64,000 nt of DNA from Salsuginibacillus halophilus (GCF_003014715.1 NZ_PYAV01000009.1:92439-156438); one strand, 5' to 3'; shown: positions 17,052 through 26,481, counted from the first letter of the stretch. A program made the numbers and translations. Notes: generated from the sequence alone by a model not told the origin.

Positions 17052-17080
17052 CCCCACCTACGCTAAGCTAAGAGGTGGGG
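17052..17080. repeat. Hairpin resembling an IS200/IS605-type end
   Basis: CCCCACCT and AGGTGGGG are separated by 13 nt and preceded on the plus strand by GAACCACC. Subterminal hairpins of this look mark IS200/IS605 ends; no tnpA or tnpB is nearby. Probably debris. Confidence 0.35.
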
Positions 17081-17114
17081 CATGAATCGCCTAAACAAGA
17101 TAAAATGACTTTTA

Positions 17115-17273
17115 TCATCTCATTTTCGAATGATATGAAGAGCGGTTGCCCCCATCGTAAGGATCGTAGAAGATTTGGCTTTCAGCTTGCTCGATCATTT
17201 CATGCACCACACGAGAAACATGGCTTTCCGGAATATAATCGCTGAAATTTATTGATAGAAGAAGCTGACCCAT
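17115..17273 (-). pseudogene. N-terminal fragment of an IS1182-type transposase
   Basis: 52 codons starting MGQLLLSINFSDYIPESHV and including RVVHEMIEQ and GGNRSSYHSKM, which match the N-terminal DUF772-type region of IS1182-family transposases. The frame then stops and the DDE catalytic domain is absent. The fragment sits in a gene-free interval (16729-17421) that also holds R4 and the hairpin at 17052, so this is a graveyard for mobile DNA. Confidence 0.7.
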
Positions 17274-17361
17274 GGTATTTTATTTAAATATAAGAGATCT
17301 TCCTTTCTTTGGTGGGTGTGGTTACTTTCCATTGTTCAAAAGGATGATCTCTTTTTTAGTG

Positions 17362-17412
17362 TTCAAATCTGGAAAAAAAGGAAATGGACTGCCCTTTTGG
17401 GACAGCCCCCTT
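17362..17412 (-). terminator. Likely terminator of ysdC
   Basis: Minus-strand GGCTGTCCC-aaaa-GGGCAGTCC, an imperfect stem, followed by a T-rich stretch (TTTCCTTTTTTT) just after the ysdC stop. Confidence 0.65.
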
Positions 17413-17421
17413 CTGTTTTTA

Positions 17422-18507
17422 TTATTCAAATGTGATGTTTTCAACAGTATCTTGATCAAGTTTTTTAATAACTTCTACAATCAGTTTAACTGCATTTTCA
17501 AAGTCATCGCGGTGAAGAATACCAGCATGCGTGTGGATATAACGCGTTGGTACCGTAATTGACAAAGCTGGTACGCCATTTGCAGTTAAATGAATAGCAC
17601 CAGAATCCGTTCCACCGGCAGACATCGCGTCATATTGATACGGGATCTCGTTCTCCTCTGCTGTGTTAACGACAAACTCACGTACGCCGCGGTGAGAAAT
17701 CATGGATGCATCATACACTAAAATTTGTGGACCTTCACCAATTTTAGCGCGGGCATCGCTTTCGTTCACACCTGGTGTATCACCGGCAATACCGACATCC
17801 ACCCCAAAACCGATATCCGGCTGAATTTTTTGCGCCGATGTTTTCGCTCCGCGCAGTCCGACTTCTTCCTGAACCGTACCGACACCGTAAACTTCGTTCG
17901 GATGCTCTTCATTTTGCAGCTGCTTTAATACTTCAATGGCAATGGCGCAACCGATCCGATTATCCCATGCTTTAGCCATAAGCAGCTTTTCGTTTGTCAT
18001 AACTTCAAAATCGCATATTGGTACAACAGAATCCCCCGGACGGATGCCAAACGACTCCGCCTCTTCACGGCTTGAAGCACCGATATCAATAAACATATCC
18101 TTTTTTTCAACCATCTTTTTCCGCTGCTCCGGCGGTAAGATGTGAGGTGGCTTTGAGCCGACAATTCCTGTAATATTACCATTTTTCGTCATAACGTTCA
18201 CGCGTTGAGCAAGCATAACCTGCTCCCACCAGCCGCCAACGGTTTGGAACTTTAAAAAGCCTTTTTCATCAATATGTGTAACCATAAAGCCGATCTCATC
18301 TAAATGACCGGCAACCATAACCCGTGGTCCATCTGCTTCCCCCGTTTTTTTGGCGATTAAGCTGCCGAGACCATCTGTGGTAACTTCATCCGCATAAGGT
18401 GTGATATGCTTTCTCATCGCTTCGCGTGCTTCTTTTTCGTTTCCTGGGATGCCATTTGCGTCAGTTAACTCTTTTAACATTGTTAAGGTTTCATCCATGT
18501 TTGCCAA
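17422..18507 (-). CDS. ysdC: M42-family metallo-aminopeptidase YsdC
   Basis: 361 residues from the TTG at 18507, which has AGGAGG 7-8 nt upstream and gives exactly the length of B. subtilis YsdC. A reading to 18597 runs into the promoter. M42 ligands are visible: AGHLDEIGF (His), AWDNRIGC (Asp), [10 protein letters not shown] (catalytic and metal Glu pair), DVG and the C-terminal THAGI His. The family are tetrahedral cobalt/zinc aminopeptidases of the PepA/FrvX group; the substrate is unknown. It is transcribed away from ysdB. Confidence 0.92.
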   Translation of the reverse strand: MANMDETLTMLKELTDANGIPGNEKEAREAMRKHITPYADEVTTDGLGSLIAKKTGEADGPRVMVAGHLDEIGFMVTHIDEKGFLKFQTVGGWWEQVMLAQRVNVMTKNGNITGIVGSKPPHILPPEQRKKMVEKKDMFIDIGASSREEAESFGIRPGDSVVPICDFEVMTNEKLLMAKAWDNRIGCAIAIEVLKQLQNEEHPNEVYGVGTVQEEVGLRGAKTSAQKIQPDIGFGVDVGIAGDTPGVNESDARAKIGEGPQILVYDASMISHRGVREFVVNTAEENEIPYQYDAMSAGGTDSGAIHLTANGVPALSITVPTRYIHTHAGILHRDDFENAVKLIVEVIKKLDQDTVENITFE

Positions 18508-18568
18508 CCTGACCCCTCCTGAACTATGTAATTCTATTAATGTGAGTAAGAACACATTGCATAAATTT

Positions 18569-18597
18569 AGTATAAACGGATTTGTTTCGTTTCTCAA
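18569..18597 (-). promoter_or_regulatory. ysdC promoter
   Basis: TTGAGA, 17 bp, TATACT on the minus strand: a good housekeeping promoter about 60 bp upstream of the chosen TTG start. Confidence 0.75.
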
Positions 18598-18766
18598 ACC
18601 TTTTCCGTAAAATGTGGAGAAATTTCAGTCACATGCTTAATCTCAAAAACGTAAGGGAATACATATAAGTAACGATATCGAAAAAGCGTATGCCAGCAAC
18701 GACAAATGAGAAGCGATCGTATACAATGGAATTAGTAAGTGACGGCTGACATCAGGAGGGGATTGT

Positions 18767-19165
18767 ATGGCAATTGTCTTGCGCCTGCTCATTCTAGCTG
18801 CGATTATCATCATCATTTATGCAGCTGCAAAGTATTTTTTCAACCCAAAACGCAAGCTCGAAGCTGCCCACGAACGGAGACAGTTCTTCTTTTTAGATGA
18901 AAAAAAGAACGTTCGCAAAAACTTATTCATTACCTACAAAGGTGCCATGTTTGAAGGGGAAAAATATTTAGGTACAACCGAGAATGCTTTTGAAATTGTT
19001 CATGTGATCGTTTGGCCGCAACGTAAAGAGAGATTAAAGGGTTTATCTACAGACGATTTTAAGTTTATTGAAAACGAAATCCAAATGGCTTACCCAGAAG
19101 CTGAAGTTGAATGGAAGAGTCCTGTAAAGGAACTGCTTGAAGAACACGGAAATCAATCGGAGTGA
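18767..19165 (+). CDS. ysdB: YsdB family protein
   Basis: 132 residues with one N-terminal transmembrane helix (about 3-22) and a soluble domain carrying NPKRKLE, RKNLFITYKGAMFEGEKYLG and EVEWKSPVKELL, collinear with B. subtilis YsdB. In B. subtilis ysdB belongs to the sigma-W stress regulon. No clear sigma-W boxes were seen here; a TATACA -10 lies upstream instead. Function unknown. AGGAGGGG ribosome site. The ars island lies between it and its usual partner ysdA. Confidence 0.85.
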   Translation: MAIVLRLLILAAIIIIIYAAAKYFFNPKRKLEAAHERRQFFFLDEKKNVRKNLFITYKGAMFEGEKYLGTTENAFEIVHVIVWPQRKERLKGLSTDDFKFIENEIQMAYPEAEVEWKSPVKELLEEHGNQSE

Positions 19166-19167
19166 AT

Positions 19168-19208
19168 AAAAGAACCTGCACCACAATGATGCAGGTTCTT
19201 TTTTTTTG
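19168..19208. terminator. Bidirectional terminator between ysdB and arsA
   Basis: AGAACCTGCA...TGCAGGTTCT with TTTTTTTTT on the plus strand and TTTT on the minus strand. It serves the convergent ysdB and arsA transcripts. Confidence 0.9.
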
Positions 19209-19231
19209 CAAATGGTGCGGTCAACAAACGT

Positions 19232-20953
19232 TTACTGCTGTTGCCACGGTCTGACTATCACATTTTCCGCTACTTGTTCAGCTCGATTAATCCATGTCAT
19301 TTCACCTGCAGCCCGCGCACGTAACAGCGAATCTTGAGGGACAGCTGCGCTTAAGCTTTGATTGATAAGCCATGTAGAAGGCGTTAACCCTGCTCGAATT
19401 AAATCTTTTTGCAAACGCTCTGTTTCATACACCGGTGTCGCCTCCGGCAGCGTTACGAGAAGGAATGCTGTCTGCTTTGGATCCCGCAACCGAGGTAAAA
19501 GCCTACGTATCGCTTGATCATCACCGGTTTTTTCCAGCAGCTCTCGATGGTACGAACCGGCTGCATCAAGTAAAAGTAACGTATGTCCTGTCGGCGCGGT
19601 ATCAATAACAACATAATAATCATCGGCCTGTTCGACAAGCCGGCTGAATGCGTAGAACACAGCAATTTCCTCGGTGCACGGTGAAGCAAGCTCTTCTTTC
19701 ATATAAGCAATCCCTTCTTCACCTAGTTCCCCCTCCATACTCGCCAGCACTTGTGCACGATATTTTTCCGTCTCTTTTTCTGGATCAATTGTGCGGACAG
19801 CAAAAGTACCAGAAGACGCATCCCGGTCTTCCCAGTGCGTGGCTGGATCAGTTGAGGCAAGTAAGACTGGGGCACCACGGTCAGCAAGCAGTTGTGCAAT
19901 CGTTGCTGCTGTACTTGTTTTACCAACACCGCCCTTTCCCATTGTGAAAATTAATTGCTGTTTTGCCTTAAGCACTTCATCAACCCATGTCTCCAATGCT
20001 GTGGAAGACACCGGTACGGACGTCATTTCTAACTTCTCACCCCCACTGCCCGGTGTAAGCAGCTCTCGGGCTGTGGCTGGATTAACGACGCTCTGTTGCT
20101 TTAAATGCAGAATATACTGCGTCAAATGTGCAAGCACTTCCGGTTTTTGCTGTAAAGCTTTGAGCTGGCTTTGTTTAAACTCTCGGCTAACTTCATCCTC
20201 TGTTTTAACTTCTTGTTCTAAGAGTGGGTGCACCCCGTTTACAATCAACACCTGTTGAGTTAAACCGAGATCTCCAAGCTCTTCTGCACTACGCGCAGCT
20301 TCTTCTAAAGGCGCTTCTGCCGGTCTAGCCACAAAAAACATCGTTGTTTCTTCAACTTGTTTTAACCGTTCAAACGCTTCTTCATAACCCTGCTGTTTTT
20401 CCGTTAAACCAGAAAGTGGGCCAATACAAGATGCGCCGGTTGTATTTTCAGCAAAAAACTCGGTCCATGCCCCCGGAAGTTGCAAAAGCCGGAGGGTATG
20501 TCCGGTCGGCGCCGTATCAAAGATAAAATAGTCATATAAATCTCTCGCATCGTCAGAAAGCCAGCCGGCAAATTGATCAAAGGCGGCGATTTCTACCGTA
20601 CAGGCGCCAGACATTTGCTCTTCCATTTGTTCTACAGCCGAATCCGGAAGAATGCCGCGGTACGGACCTACGACTCGTTCACGATACGCCTCTGCTGCTG
20701 TTTCTGGTTCTACATTCACTGCATGAAGGTTTCGTTGCTCCGGAATAACAGTTGGTTCACTATTTAAATTTAATGTAAATAAATCATCAAGATTAGAAGC
20801 TGGATCAGTACTCACGAGCAGTACTTCATAACCCTTGTCAGCAAGGCTGAGTGCTGAAGCTGCCGCAGTTGAGGTTTTTCCAGTCCCTCCTTTACCAGTG
20901 AAAAAATTATACTTTGTTTGAATATGTGTCCCTGGTACAAAATGTTGCTTCAT
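19232..20953 (-). CDS. arsA: Arsenite-activated ATPase ArsA
   Basis: 573 residues, two homologous halves each with a P-loop (GKGGTGKTST near residue 22; GKGGVGKTST near 341) and a DTAPTGHT signature (near 145 and 445). Cysteines of the arsenite site are present: GACTVEIAAF, GASCIGPL and ASPCTEEIAVF. It energises ArsB-mediated As(III)/Sb(III) export and takes metalloid from ArsD. It is cotranscribed with arsD, 33 bp apart. The full duplicated architecture suggests a working pump component. Confidence 0.96.
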   Translation of the reverse strand: MKQHFVPGTHIQTKYNFFTGKGGTGKTSTAAASALSLADKGYEVLLVSTDPASNLDDLFTLNLNSEPTVIPEQRNLHAVNVEPETAAEAYRERVVGPYRGILPDSAVEQMEEQMSGACTVEIAAFDQFAGWLSDDARDLYDYFIFDTAPTGHTLRLLQLPGAWTEFFAENTTGASCIGPLSGLTEKQQGYEEAFERLKQVEETTMFFVARPAEAPLEEAARSAEELGDLGLTQQVLIVNGVHPLLEQEVKTEDEVSREFKQSQLKALQQKPEVLAHLTQYILHLKQQSVVNPATARELLTPGSGGEKLEMTSVPVSSTALETWVDEVLKAKQQLIFTMGKGGVGKTSTAATIAQLLADRGAPVLLASTDPATHWEDRDASSGTFAVRTIDPEKETEKYRAQVLASMEGELGEEGIAYMKEELASPCTEEIAVFYAFSRLVEQADDYYVVIDTAPTGHTLLLLDAAGSYHRELLEKTGDDQAIRRLLPRLRDPKQTAFLLVTLPEATPVYETERLQKDLIRAGLTPSTWLINQSLSAAVPQDSLLRARAAGEMTWINRAEQVAENVIVRPWQQQ

Positions 20954-20986
20954 AATGTTCCTCCCTCTACTTCAGCGTACCGATGG

Positions 20987-21340
20987 TTAGCGGATTTTTA
21001 TATCTACACCCTTGGATTGACTTTCATCTAATTGCTTCAACTTAATACCTGTCCATGCTTCGAATTCTTCCTGTGACGGATAAGCACCCTCTTTGACAAC
21101 CTTTCCATCAGCGAGCACAACCGGCAAGACATCCGCTCCTTTTGCATCAAGCAGTGCTTTTACAGCAGGCGTTTCCACAAAAGGGGCCGGCGCATTGCCA
21201 AGGTTAAATCGTTCTACCGTTATGCCCTTTGTTTTCAATGCCGAAATATCACCAGCTACTCTAGCAAGTTCCGGGTCTACCTCCGGACCACATACCCCAG
21301 TTTCACAACACATCGCTGGATCAAATACTTGTAATACCAT
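20987..21340 (-). CDS. arsD: Arsenite metallochaperone ArsD
   Basis: 117 residues. It opens with VFDPAMCCETGVCG, so Cys11-Cys12 and Cys17 form the As(III) site known from ArsD. The C-terminal vicinal Cys pairs of the longer plasmid ArsD are absent; those are dispensable for chaperone activity in the literature. It hands arsenite to ArsA. First gene of the arsDA transcript, with GGAGG 8 nt before the ATG. Confidence 0.95.
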   Translation of the reverse strand: MVLQVFDPAMCCETGVCGPEVDPELARVAGDISALKTKGITVERFNLGNAPAPFVETPAVKALLDAKGADVLPVVLADGKVVKEGAYPSQEEFEAWTGIKLKQLDESQSKGVDIKIR

Positions 21341-21374
21341 TAAGTTATCCTCCTTAATTCGTTTCGTTTATTGA

Positions 21375-21410
21375 TTGACATATAATTATATAATTATATA
21401 ATAGTCACTG
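21375..21410. promoter_or_regulatory. Divergent ars promoter/operator
   Basis: Plus strand TTGACA (21375-21380), 16 bp, TATAAT (21397-21402) for arsBCR. The spacer and -10 consist of three repeated TATAATTA units that read nearly the same on both strands, so an ArsR dimer could cover both arsBCR and arsDA promoters. The minus-strand -10/-35 pair is less clear. Confidence 0.7.
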
Positions 21411-21469
21411 TAGGCTTCACATGCAACCAATGTGATTAAAAATCTATAACAGAAAGGAGGATCACCGCT

Positions 21470-22765
21470 TTGGAGATCTTTGTTGCTGTGATTATCTTTT
21501 TACTTACGCTTACTTTTGTGATCTGGCAGCCGCGCGGACTTTCTATCGGCTGGTCAGCTGCTGCCGGAGCTGTTCTCGCGTTGATTGCAGGTGTCGTTAA
21601 TGTAAGCGATGTGATTGAAGTTACAGGAATCGTGTGGAATGCGACACTAACTTTTATCGCGATTATTATTATTTCTTTAATTCTTGATGAAATCGGCTTT
21701 TTTGAGTGGTCGGCCCTACATATGGCGAGGATTGCGAAAGGAAGCGGCATCCGCATGTTTGTTTATATTTCTCTGCTTGGATCAGTTGTCGCTGCTTTTT
21801 TTGCAAATGACGGTGCTGCGCTCATTTTAACACCGATCGTGCTTGCGATGGTCCGTGCGCTTAACTTTAAAGAAGCAATGATCCTTCCGTTTATTATGGC
21901 AAGCGGATTTATTGCTGACAGCACGAGCCTTCCACTCATTGTAAGTAACCTTGTTAACATTGTTTCTGCGGACTTTTTCGGTATCGGTTTTTTAGAGTAC
22001 GCTTCACGCATGATTGTGCCGAACTTATTTTCCATCGCCGCAAGTATTCTCGTTTTGTTTGTCGTCTTTCGTAAAGACATTCCGCGTACGTACGATGCAT
22101 CTCACTTAAAACGACCACGTGATGCGATACAAGATACAAAAATGTTTCGCATTTCCTGGATTGTTCTTAGTGTTCTTTTCGTCGGCTACTTAGTCGTCGA
22201 ATTTATACACTTACCTGTCTCCTTTGTTGCAGGTATTGTCGCAGTCATCTTTTTACTACTTGCCCGTCGCAGTCCGGCTGTTGAAACACGTACAGTAATG
22301 AAAGGTGCACCGTGGGCAATTGTCGTTTTTTCCATCGGAATGTACGTTGTCGTTTACGGGCTGCAAAACGTCGGCTTAACCGATGTTCTCGCTGAAGGCA
22401 TTCAAGCTGCAGCAGGCGAAGGTTTTTTCGCCGGGACAATGTTTATGGGATTTTTAGCTGCCATTTTATCGTCAATCATGAATAATATGCCGACCGTGAT
22501 GATTAACGCACTTGCCATTGATGGTGCTGAACTGAACGGCTTAATGAAAGAGTTAATGATTTACGCCAATGTAATCGGCAGCGACCTGGGACCAAAAATT
22601 ACTCCGATCGGGTCCCTTGCTACACTGCTTTGGCTGCATGTACTGTCATTGAAAGGCGTTAAAATTTCCTGGGGGTACTACTTTAAAGTTGGTATCATTC
22701 TTACGATCCCAACCTTGTTTATTACGTTAGCTGCACTTTACTTCTGGCTGTTACTTATTTATTAA
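21470..22765 (+). CDS. arsB: Arsenite efflux permease ArsB
   Basis: 431 residues, about 11-12 hydrophobic segments, ArsB/NhaD superfamily. Family stretches include [48 protein letters not shown] and [21 protein letters not shown]. It is the membrane channel for As(III)/Sb(III) and works alone or with ArsA. TTG start at 21470 with AAAGGAGG at 9 nt. First gene of arsBCR. Confidence 0.96.
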   Translation: MEIFVAVIIFLLTLTFVIWQPRGLSIGWSAAAGAVLALIAGVVNVSDVIEVTGIVWNATLTFIAIIIISLILDEIGFFEWSALHMARIAKGSGIRMFVYISLLGSVVAAFFANDGAALILTPIVLAMVRALNFKEAMILPFIMASGFIADSTSLPLIVSNLVNIVSADFFGIGFLEYASRMIVPNLFSIAASILVLFVVFRKDIPRTYDASHLKRPRDAIQDTKMFRISWIVLSVLFVGYLVVEFIHLPVSFVAGIVAVIFLLLARRSPAVETRTVMKGAPWAIVVFSIGMYVVVYGLQNVGLTDVLAEGIQAAAGEGFFAGTMFMGFLAAILSSIMNNMPTVMINALAIDGAELNGLMKELMIYANVIGSDLGPKITPIGSLATLLWLHVLSLKGVKISWGYYFKVGIILTIPTLFITLAALYFWLLLIY

Positions 22766-22785
22766 TTCAAAGGAAGGTGTAAGTC

Positions 22786-23208
22786 ATGTCAAACAAACCA
22801 ATCATTTACTTTTTATGTACAGGAAACTCCTGCCGCAGCCAAATGGCGGAAGGCTTCGGGCGCCACTATTTGAGCGATGAATTTGAGGTTTACTCTGCAG
22901 GTATTGAAGCCCACGGTGTAAATCCAAAAGCAGTAGAAGTTATGAAAGATGCAAGTATTGATATTAGCAGGCAGACATCCGATCAAATTGACCAAGATAT
23001 CTTAAAGGAGGCAACACACGTCATTACGCTGTGCGGTCACGCCGATGAAGTATGTCCAACTGTACCTGCGGGGGCTTTCCGTGCACATTGGGGTTTTGAT
23101 GATCCCCCTAAAGCTGAAGGAAGCGAAGCAGAAAAACACGCTGTATTTATACGCGTGCGCGATGAAATTGAAGCACGCATCCGCCGCTTTCAAGAAACTG
23201 GCGAATAA
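22786..23208 (+). CDS. arsC: Thioredoxin-coupled arsenate reductase ArsC
   Basis: 140 residues of the low-molecular-weight tyrosine-phosphatase fold. The active-site loop CTGNSCRS (nucleophile near residue 11) and the redox cysteines in LCGHADEVC (near 83 and 90) give the three-Cys relay of the pI258-type enzyme. It reduces As(V) to As(III), which ArsB exports. It lies 20 bp after arsB, with AAGGAAGG upstream. Confidence 0.96.
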   Translation: MSNKPIIYFLCTGNSCRSQMAEGFGRHYLSDEFEVYSAGIEAHGVNPKAVEVMKDASIDISRQTSDQIDQDILKEATHVITLCGHADEVCPTVPAGAFRAHWGFDDPPKAEGSEAEKHAVFIRVRDEIEARIRRFQETGE

Positions 23209-23281
23209 CGCTAAGTCTAGCTGTTGGAATGAAATGTTGCTATACTACTTGTAACGTAAACTCCTCAAAGGAGGCTTATCT

Positions 23282-23632
23282 ATGTCTGTTGAATTCGAAC
23301 AACGATCCACCGAAGAAACAGCTGAAGTTTTAAAACTTCTCGGGGATAAAACAAGGCTCCGCACCTTATGCCTATTATACGAAAGCGATTGCTGCGTATG
23401 TGAGCTTGTGGAAGTTTTTCAAATGAGTCAGCCTTCCATAAGCCAGCACTTGCGCAAACTCCGGGATCGAGGGATTGTAATTGAAGAACAACGGGGCCGC
23501 TGGATGTTTTATCAGCTGAATCGCGCGCACAGCACTTATCCGCTCATCGAAAGTATCATTCAAACGCTGCCTTCAGAAAAAGCAACATGGGCATCGTTAG
23601 AAGAGCAAGGTTTACGCGTCAACTGTTGTTGA
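23282..23632 (+). CDS. arsR: ArsR/SmtB-family arsenic-responsive repressor
   Basis: 116 residues. Winged helix with recognition helix QMSQPSISQHLRKLRDRG. The metalloid-binding motif DCCVCEL sits at the start of the DNA-binding region, and a C-terminal VNCC adds further thiols. It should repress the divergent ars promoter until As(III) or Sb(III) binds. It is last in arsBCR, not first as is more common. A TGCTATACT extended -10 in the arsC-arsR gap could give it its own expression. Confidence 0.94.
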   Translation: MSVEFEQRSTEETAEVLKLLGDKTRLRTLCLLYESDCCVCELVEVFQMSQPSISQHLRKLRDRGIVIEEQRGRWMFYQLNRAHSTYPLIESIIQTLPSEKATWASLEEQGLRVNCC

Positions 23633-23640
23633 AAAGAAAT

Positions 23641-23662
23641 GGCCCTCACAATTTTGAGAGCC
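23641..23662 (+). terminator. Hairpin after arsR (T-run displaced by R5)
   Basis: GGCCCTC...GAGAGCC, six pairs with one mismatch, followed not by T residues but by the R5 A end. It matches the proximal-hairpin position seen at R1, R2 and R7; the distal copy is not found. Confidence 0.6.
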
Positions 23663-23664
23663 AT

Positions 23665-24190
23665 CAGACTGTCGACAAGGTACAAAATCTAAAATTCATG
23701 CACAGCTTACTGCTCCGAGCCGAGGGTTGCACTTAAAAACTGAACCATGAACGTGACCGGAACGAAAGCGGACGCTTTCCCGAAGGCTTGGCTTCAGCTA
23801 ACTTGTTCGATTTGATTGCCAATCGAACAAGTTAGCTGAAGCCTGCGCTTGATCCTCTAGGAGTCGCCGTCTTTCTTTTCGGTCACTTTTCAATTGACGG
23901 ATCATCAATCATTTCCAATGGATATTGTTTGTTTTATCGTTCATAAAGCATCGTTATGAAATTGATTTATGTAGATATTGCTTAATCAAAAGGATCTCTA
24001 CAATTGATACTATCAAATAACGCAAGGCTGACAAGCATCTGCGGCGACGCTTACACAGAACAACGAGTGAGGAAATCCCGCAGGCATCGGTAGTCCACCG
24101 AGGAAGTGGAGGAGGTACAAGAGGCTAAGAAGACACGGTGAGGTCAAGCTTTAGCGCAGATCAAACCGATGTCGCGCTTGTGCCATTGGT
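23665..24190 (+). mobile_element. TDE copy R5, variant B module, right end decayed
   Basis: A end CAGACTGTCGACAAGG at 23665-23680. It carries the A foldback, AT-rich linker and GGCTGAC start of the B module. From about 24050 it switches to a variant (GAGGAGGTAC...GCGCAGATCAAACCG) shared with R8 instead of the R1 type. The right terminal repeat is not recognisable, so the end is approximate. 24190-24290 contains nothing I can name. Confidence 0.72.
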
Positions 24191-24290
24191 GAAAGCGAGT
24201 ATATTTCCCATGCTTATCATTTAAAATATATCTTATGGGACAGCACCATTTCTTTTTTTATGATGTACATGATGCATTCTATTGCATAAA

Positions 24291-24325
24291 ACAGATCCGG
24301 CTGCGGTAGGCGGATCTGTTTTGTT
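24291..24325. terminator. Terminator downstream of the TVP38-family gene
   Basis: ACAGATCCG...CGGATCTGT, nine pairs, with TTTTG on the plus strand and TTTTATGC on the minus strand. Confidence 0.85.
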
Positions 24326-24379
24326 ATTCTCTATAGATTTTGTTTAACTTATGGAAAGTGACTTTTTCCGTCTATTCAT

Positions 24380-24949
24380 TTAACGTGATGCAAAGAACGA
24401 TTTCATACGGTGAGTAAACGTTTTACTTCTTGATAATAAAAACAGTAACACAAGAACTACTGTAATAAACAACAGCACATACCAAGGAAGCTCACGAATG
24501 CCGTGTCCAAACGATGTATAAATCAAAGCCGGTGGCAAACTTGCAATAAAGGAATATTTCGTATAATCCCGCCAGTTACTGCTGATCTCCATTAAATAAG
24601 CATTTACTAAATGAAAATGAAGGAATGGAACACAACGTAAAATCATAATTTGTGCCAAAGTAAGTTCTTCTTTTCCACCCATCCACTTATTCTTCCATTC
24701 CGTTAGCTTACGACGTAATGCAGGCCACAACTTTACCGCCGCATAAAACATTAAGCTTACAATTGTTAAGCCGATCATCGAAAAGAGCGTGCCATAAAAT
24801 GTCCCGAATAATAGCCCGCCGAGAATACCAATGGTAGCAACTGGGAGCATTAGAAGCTGCCGCAAAATATGAGCCCCTAAAAATAAAAGCGGGGCCATCC
24901 AGCCTGTATCTTGAATTGCTGCTACTGCCGCATCAATGAATGCTTCCAT
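24380..24949 (-). CDS. TVP38/TMEM64 (VTT-domain) membrane protein
   Basis: 189 residues with about five hydrophobic segments and the VTT-domain features GILGGLLFGTFYGTLFSMIG and RCVPFLHFHLVNAYLM. The family (DedA superfamily) includes B. subtilis YtxB and lipid scramblase-like proteins; the substrate cannot be inferred here. It starts 17 bp after the DUF1294 gene, so cotranscription with ysdA, and perhaps rplT, is likely. Confidence 0.8.
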   Translation of the reverse strand: MEAFIDAAVAAIQDTGWMAPLLFLGAHILRQLLMLPVATIGILGGLLFGTFYGTLFSMIGLTIVSLMFYAAVKLWPALRRKLTEWKNKWMGGKEELTLAQIMILRCVPFLHFHLVNAYLMEISSNWRDYTKYSFIASLPPALIYTSFGHGIRELPWYVLLFITVVLVLLFLLSRSKTFTHRMKSFFASR

Positions 24950-24966
24950 CTAGCACACCCTCCTTC

Positions 24967-25239
24967 CTAAATGACCCAGCTCATACTAAAAATCAGCCCA
25001 ACCTGAATTATGATGATCAATGGGACGCCGTACTTAAAAGACGGTTTTTTTGTTTTATGCCGAAAGAGTTGCATCCCACCCAAAATTCCAGGGCTTCCCC
25101 CGATCCACGCCATCAAAAATAACGTTCGCTCAGAAATTCGCTGCTTTCTCATTTTTGCCCTATTTTTGTCGAATCTAACCATGATAATAGCAACAAAACT
25201 GCAGCTAACCATCCAAGCAGCTATCATTAGTAAAATCAA
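24967..25239 (-). CDS. ysdA: DUF1294 membrane protein YsdA
   Basis: 90 residues, three hydrophobic segments, with the DUF1294 core DKNRAKMRKQRISERTLF followed by GGSPGILGGMQLFRHKTKK. Function unknown. It is directly downstream of rplT as in B. subtilis, which supports the name. A small hairpin (GCTGCC...GGCAGC, about 25260-25285) in the gap to rplT may end the ribosomal mRNA. Confidence 0.88.
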   Translation of the reverse strand: MILLMIAAWMVSCSFVAIIMVRFDKNRAKMRKQRISERTLFLMAWIGGSPGILGGMQLFRHKTKKPSFKYGVPLIIIIQVGLIFSMSWVI

Positions 25240-25301
25240 TTGTCTCTCCTCACGAAAAAGCTGCCCGCTAGGAAACAGGCAGCTTCTTTACACACGCTAT
25301 T

Positions 25302-25661
25302 TTACAAGTTCTGCTTTGCTTTTTCAGCAAGTTCAGCAAATGCTTTTTCATCGTTTACAGCTAAGTCTGCAAGCATCTTACGGTTGACATCAATGCCAGC
25401 CTGCTTAAGACCGTGCATCAAACGGCTGTAAGACAAGCCATTCAAACGTGCAGCTGCGTTGATACGCGTGATCCACAACTTACGGAAGTCGCGCTTACGC
25501 TGGCGACGGTCGCGGTAAGCGTATTCTAGGGATTTGCGTACCTGTTCTTGTGCCGCACGGAACATGCGGTGCTTCGAACCATGGTACCCTTTAGCTAGTT
25601 TCATGACTTTTTTACGACGGCGACGTGCAACGTATCCACCTTTTACTCTTGACATCGTCAA
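25302..25661 (-). CDS. rplT: 50S ribosomal protein L20
   Basis: 119 residues, the universal bacterial length, with [20 protein letters not shown] and the helical C-terminal domain [19 protein letters not shown]. It binds 23S rRNA early in 50S assembly and in Bacillus represses its own operon by binding the infC leader. Third gene of infC-rpmI-rplT. Confidence 0.99.
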   Translation of the reverse strand: MTMSRVKGGYVARRRRKKVMKLAKGYHGSKHRMFRAAQEQVRKSLEYAYRDRRQRKRDFRKLWITRINAAARLNGLSYSRLMHGLKQAGIDVNRKMLADLAVNDEKAFAELAEKAKQNL

Positions 25662-25697
25662 GCCCTCCTTACTTTCTTAGCACATAACTTAAAGTGC

Positions 25698-25904
25698 TTA
25701 TTTTTTCTTTTTGTACGGAAGAAGCTGCTCAATCCGGTTTTGGTCCGTTTTGTCCATAACTTCTTGTTTGCTCAAACGACGCTTTTGCTTTTCGGACTTG
25801 TTCCGGAACAAGTGACTCGTAAATGCGTGGCTGCGCTTGATCTTTCCGGATCCTGTCTTTTTGAAACGCTTTTTCGCACCGCTGTGCGTCTTCATTTTAG
25901 GCAT
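25698..25904 (-). CDS. rpmI: 50S ribosomal protein L35
   Basis: 68 residues, basic, with the L35 signature [20 protein letters not shown]. Structural protein of the large subunit. It lies between infC and rplT in the conserved order. Confidence 0.98.
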   Translation of the reverse strand: MPKMKTHSGAKKRFKKTGSGKIKRSHAFTSHLFRNKSEKQKRRLSKQEVMDKTDQNRIEQLLPYKKKK

Positions 25905-25949
25905 GATTGTACCTCCTTCAATGGTTTAAGCCTTGAACCGTTGACAAAC

Positions 25950-26480
25950 TTAGCTTTGCTTGTCTTTATCCGCTTTCGGAGCAAGCATGAGGAACATGCT
26001 GCGCCCTTCCATTTTCGGCTTCGTTTCAACTTGAGCGATATCTTCGCATTCTTTTGCCATACGCTCAAGTACTTCCTGGCCGATTTCCGAATGCGTGATG
26101 GCGCGGCCGCGGAAACGGATCGCTGCTTTCACTTTGTCGCCTTTCGAAAGAAACTTACGCGCATTTTTCAGCTTCGTGTTAAAGTCGTGCTCTTCAATGT
26201 TCGGGCTCAAGCGCACTTCTTTGACAGTAACCGTCGTCTGCTTTTTGCGAGCTTCCTTTTCTTTCTTCTGCTGTTCGTACCGGTATTTGCCGTAATCCAT
26301 GATCCGGCAGACGGGCGGCTTGGCATTCGGAGCGACAAGCACTAAGTCAAGGTCGGCCTCCTGAGCCATTTCAAGTGCTTCTTTTTTAGACTTGACGCCG
26401 ATTTGTTCCCCATCGGAATCGATGAGGCGCACCTCTTTTGCGCGAATACCGTCATTCACTTTCATGTCATTACGAATAAT
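25950..26480 (-). CDS. infC: Translation initiation factor IF-3
   Basis: 176 residues from an AUU start at 26480. Two ATT codons follow GGAGGTGG, and the reading [11 protein letters not shown] aligns residue for residue with the AUU-initiated N-terminus of B. subtilis IF3. The ATG at 26465 lies too far from the ribosome site. The N domain and C domain ([26 protein letters not shown]) are complete. IF3 discriminates against non-AUG codons, so the AUU start provides feedback control. Confidence 0.96.
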   Translation of the reverse strand: MIRNDMKVNDGIRAKEVRLIDSDGEQIGVKSKKEALEMAQEADLDLVLVAPNAKPPVCRIMDYGKYRYEQQKKEKEARKKQTTVTVKEVRLSPNIEEHDFNTKLKNARKFLSKGDKVKAAIRFRGRAITHSEIGQEVLERMAKECEDIAQVETKPKMEGRSMFLMLAPKADKDKQS

Positions 26481-26481
26481 G

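Noticed and set aside
20987..21340. ArsD lacking C-terminal Cys pairs as a defect
   Set aside because: Shorter ArsD proteins with only the N-terminal Cys cluster are common and active as chaperones.
21375..21410. TATAATTA tandem repeats as a microsatellite or CRISPR-like repeat
   Set aside because: Three short units placed exactly over divergent promoters; better read as promoter plus ArsR operator.
26465..26465. ATG start for infC
   Set aside because: It is 15 codon positions (nt) further from the ribosome site than the AUU start and truncates the conserved N-terminus.
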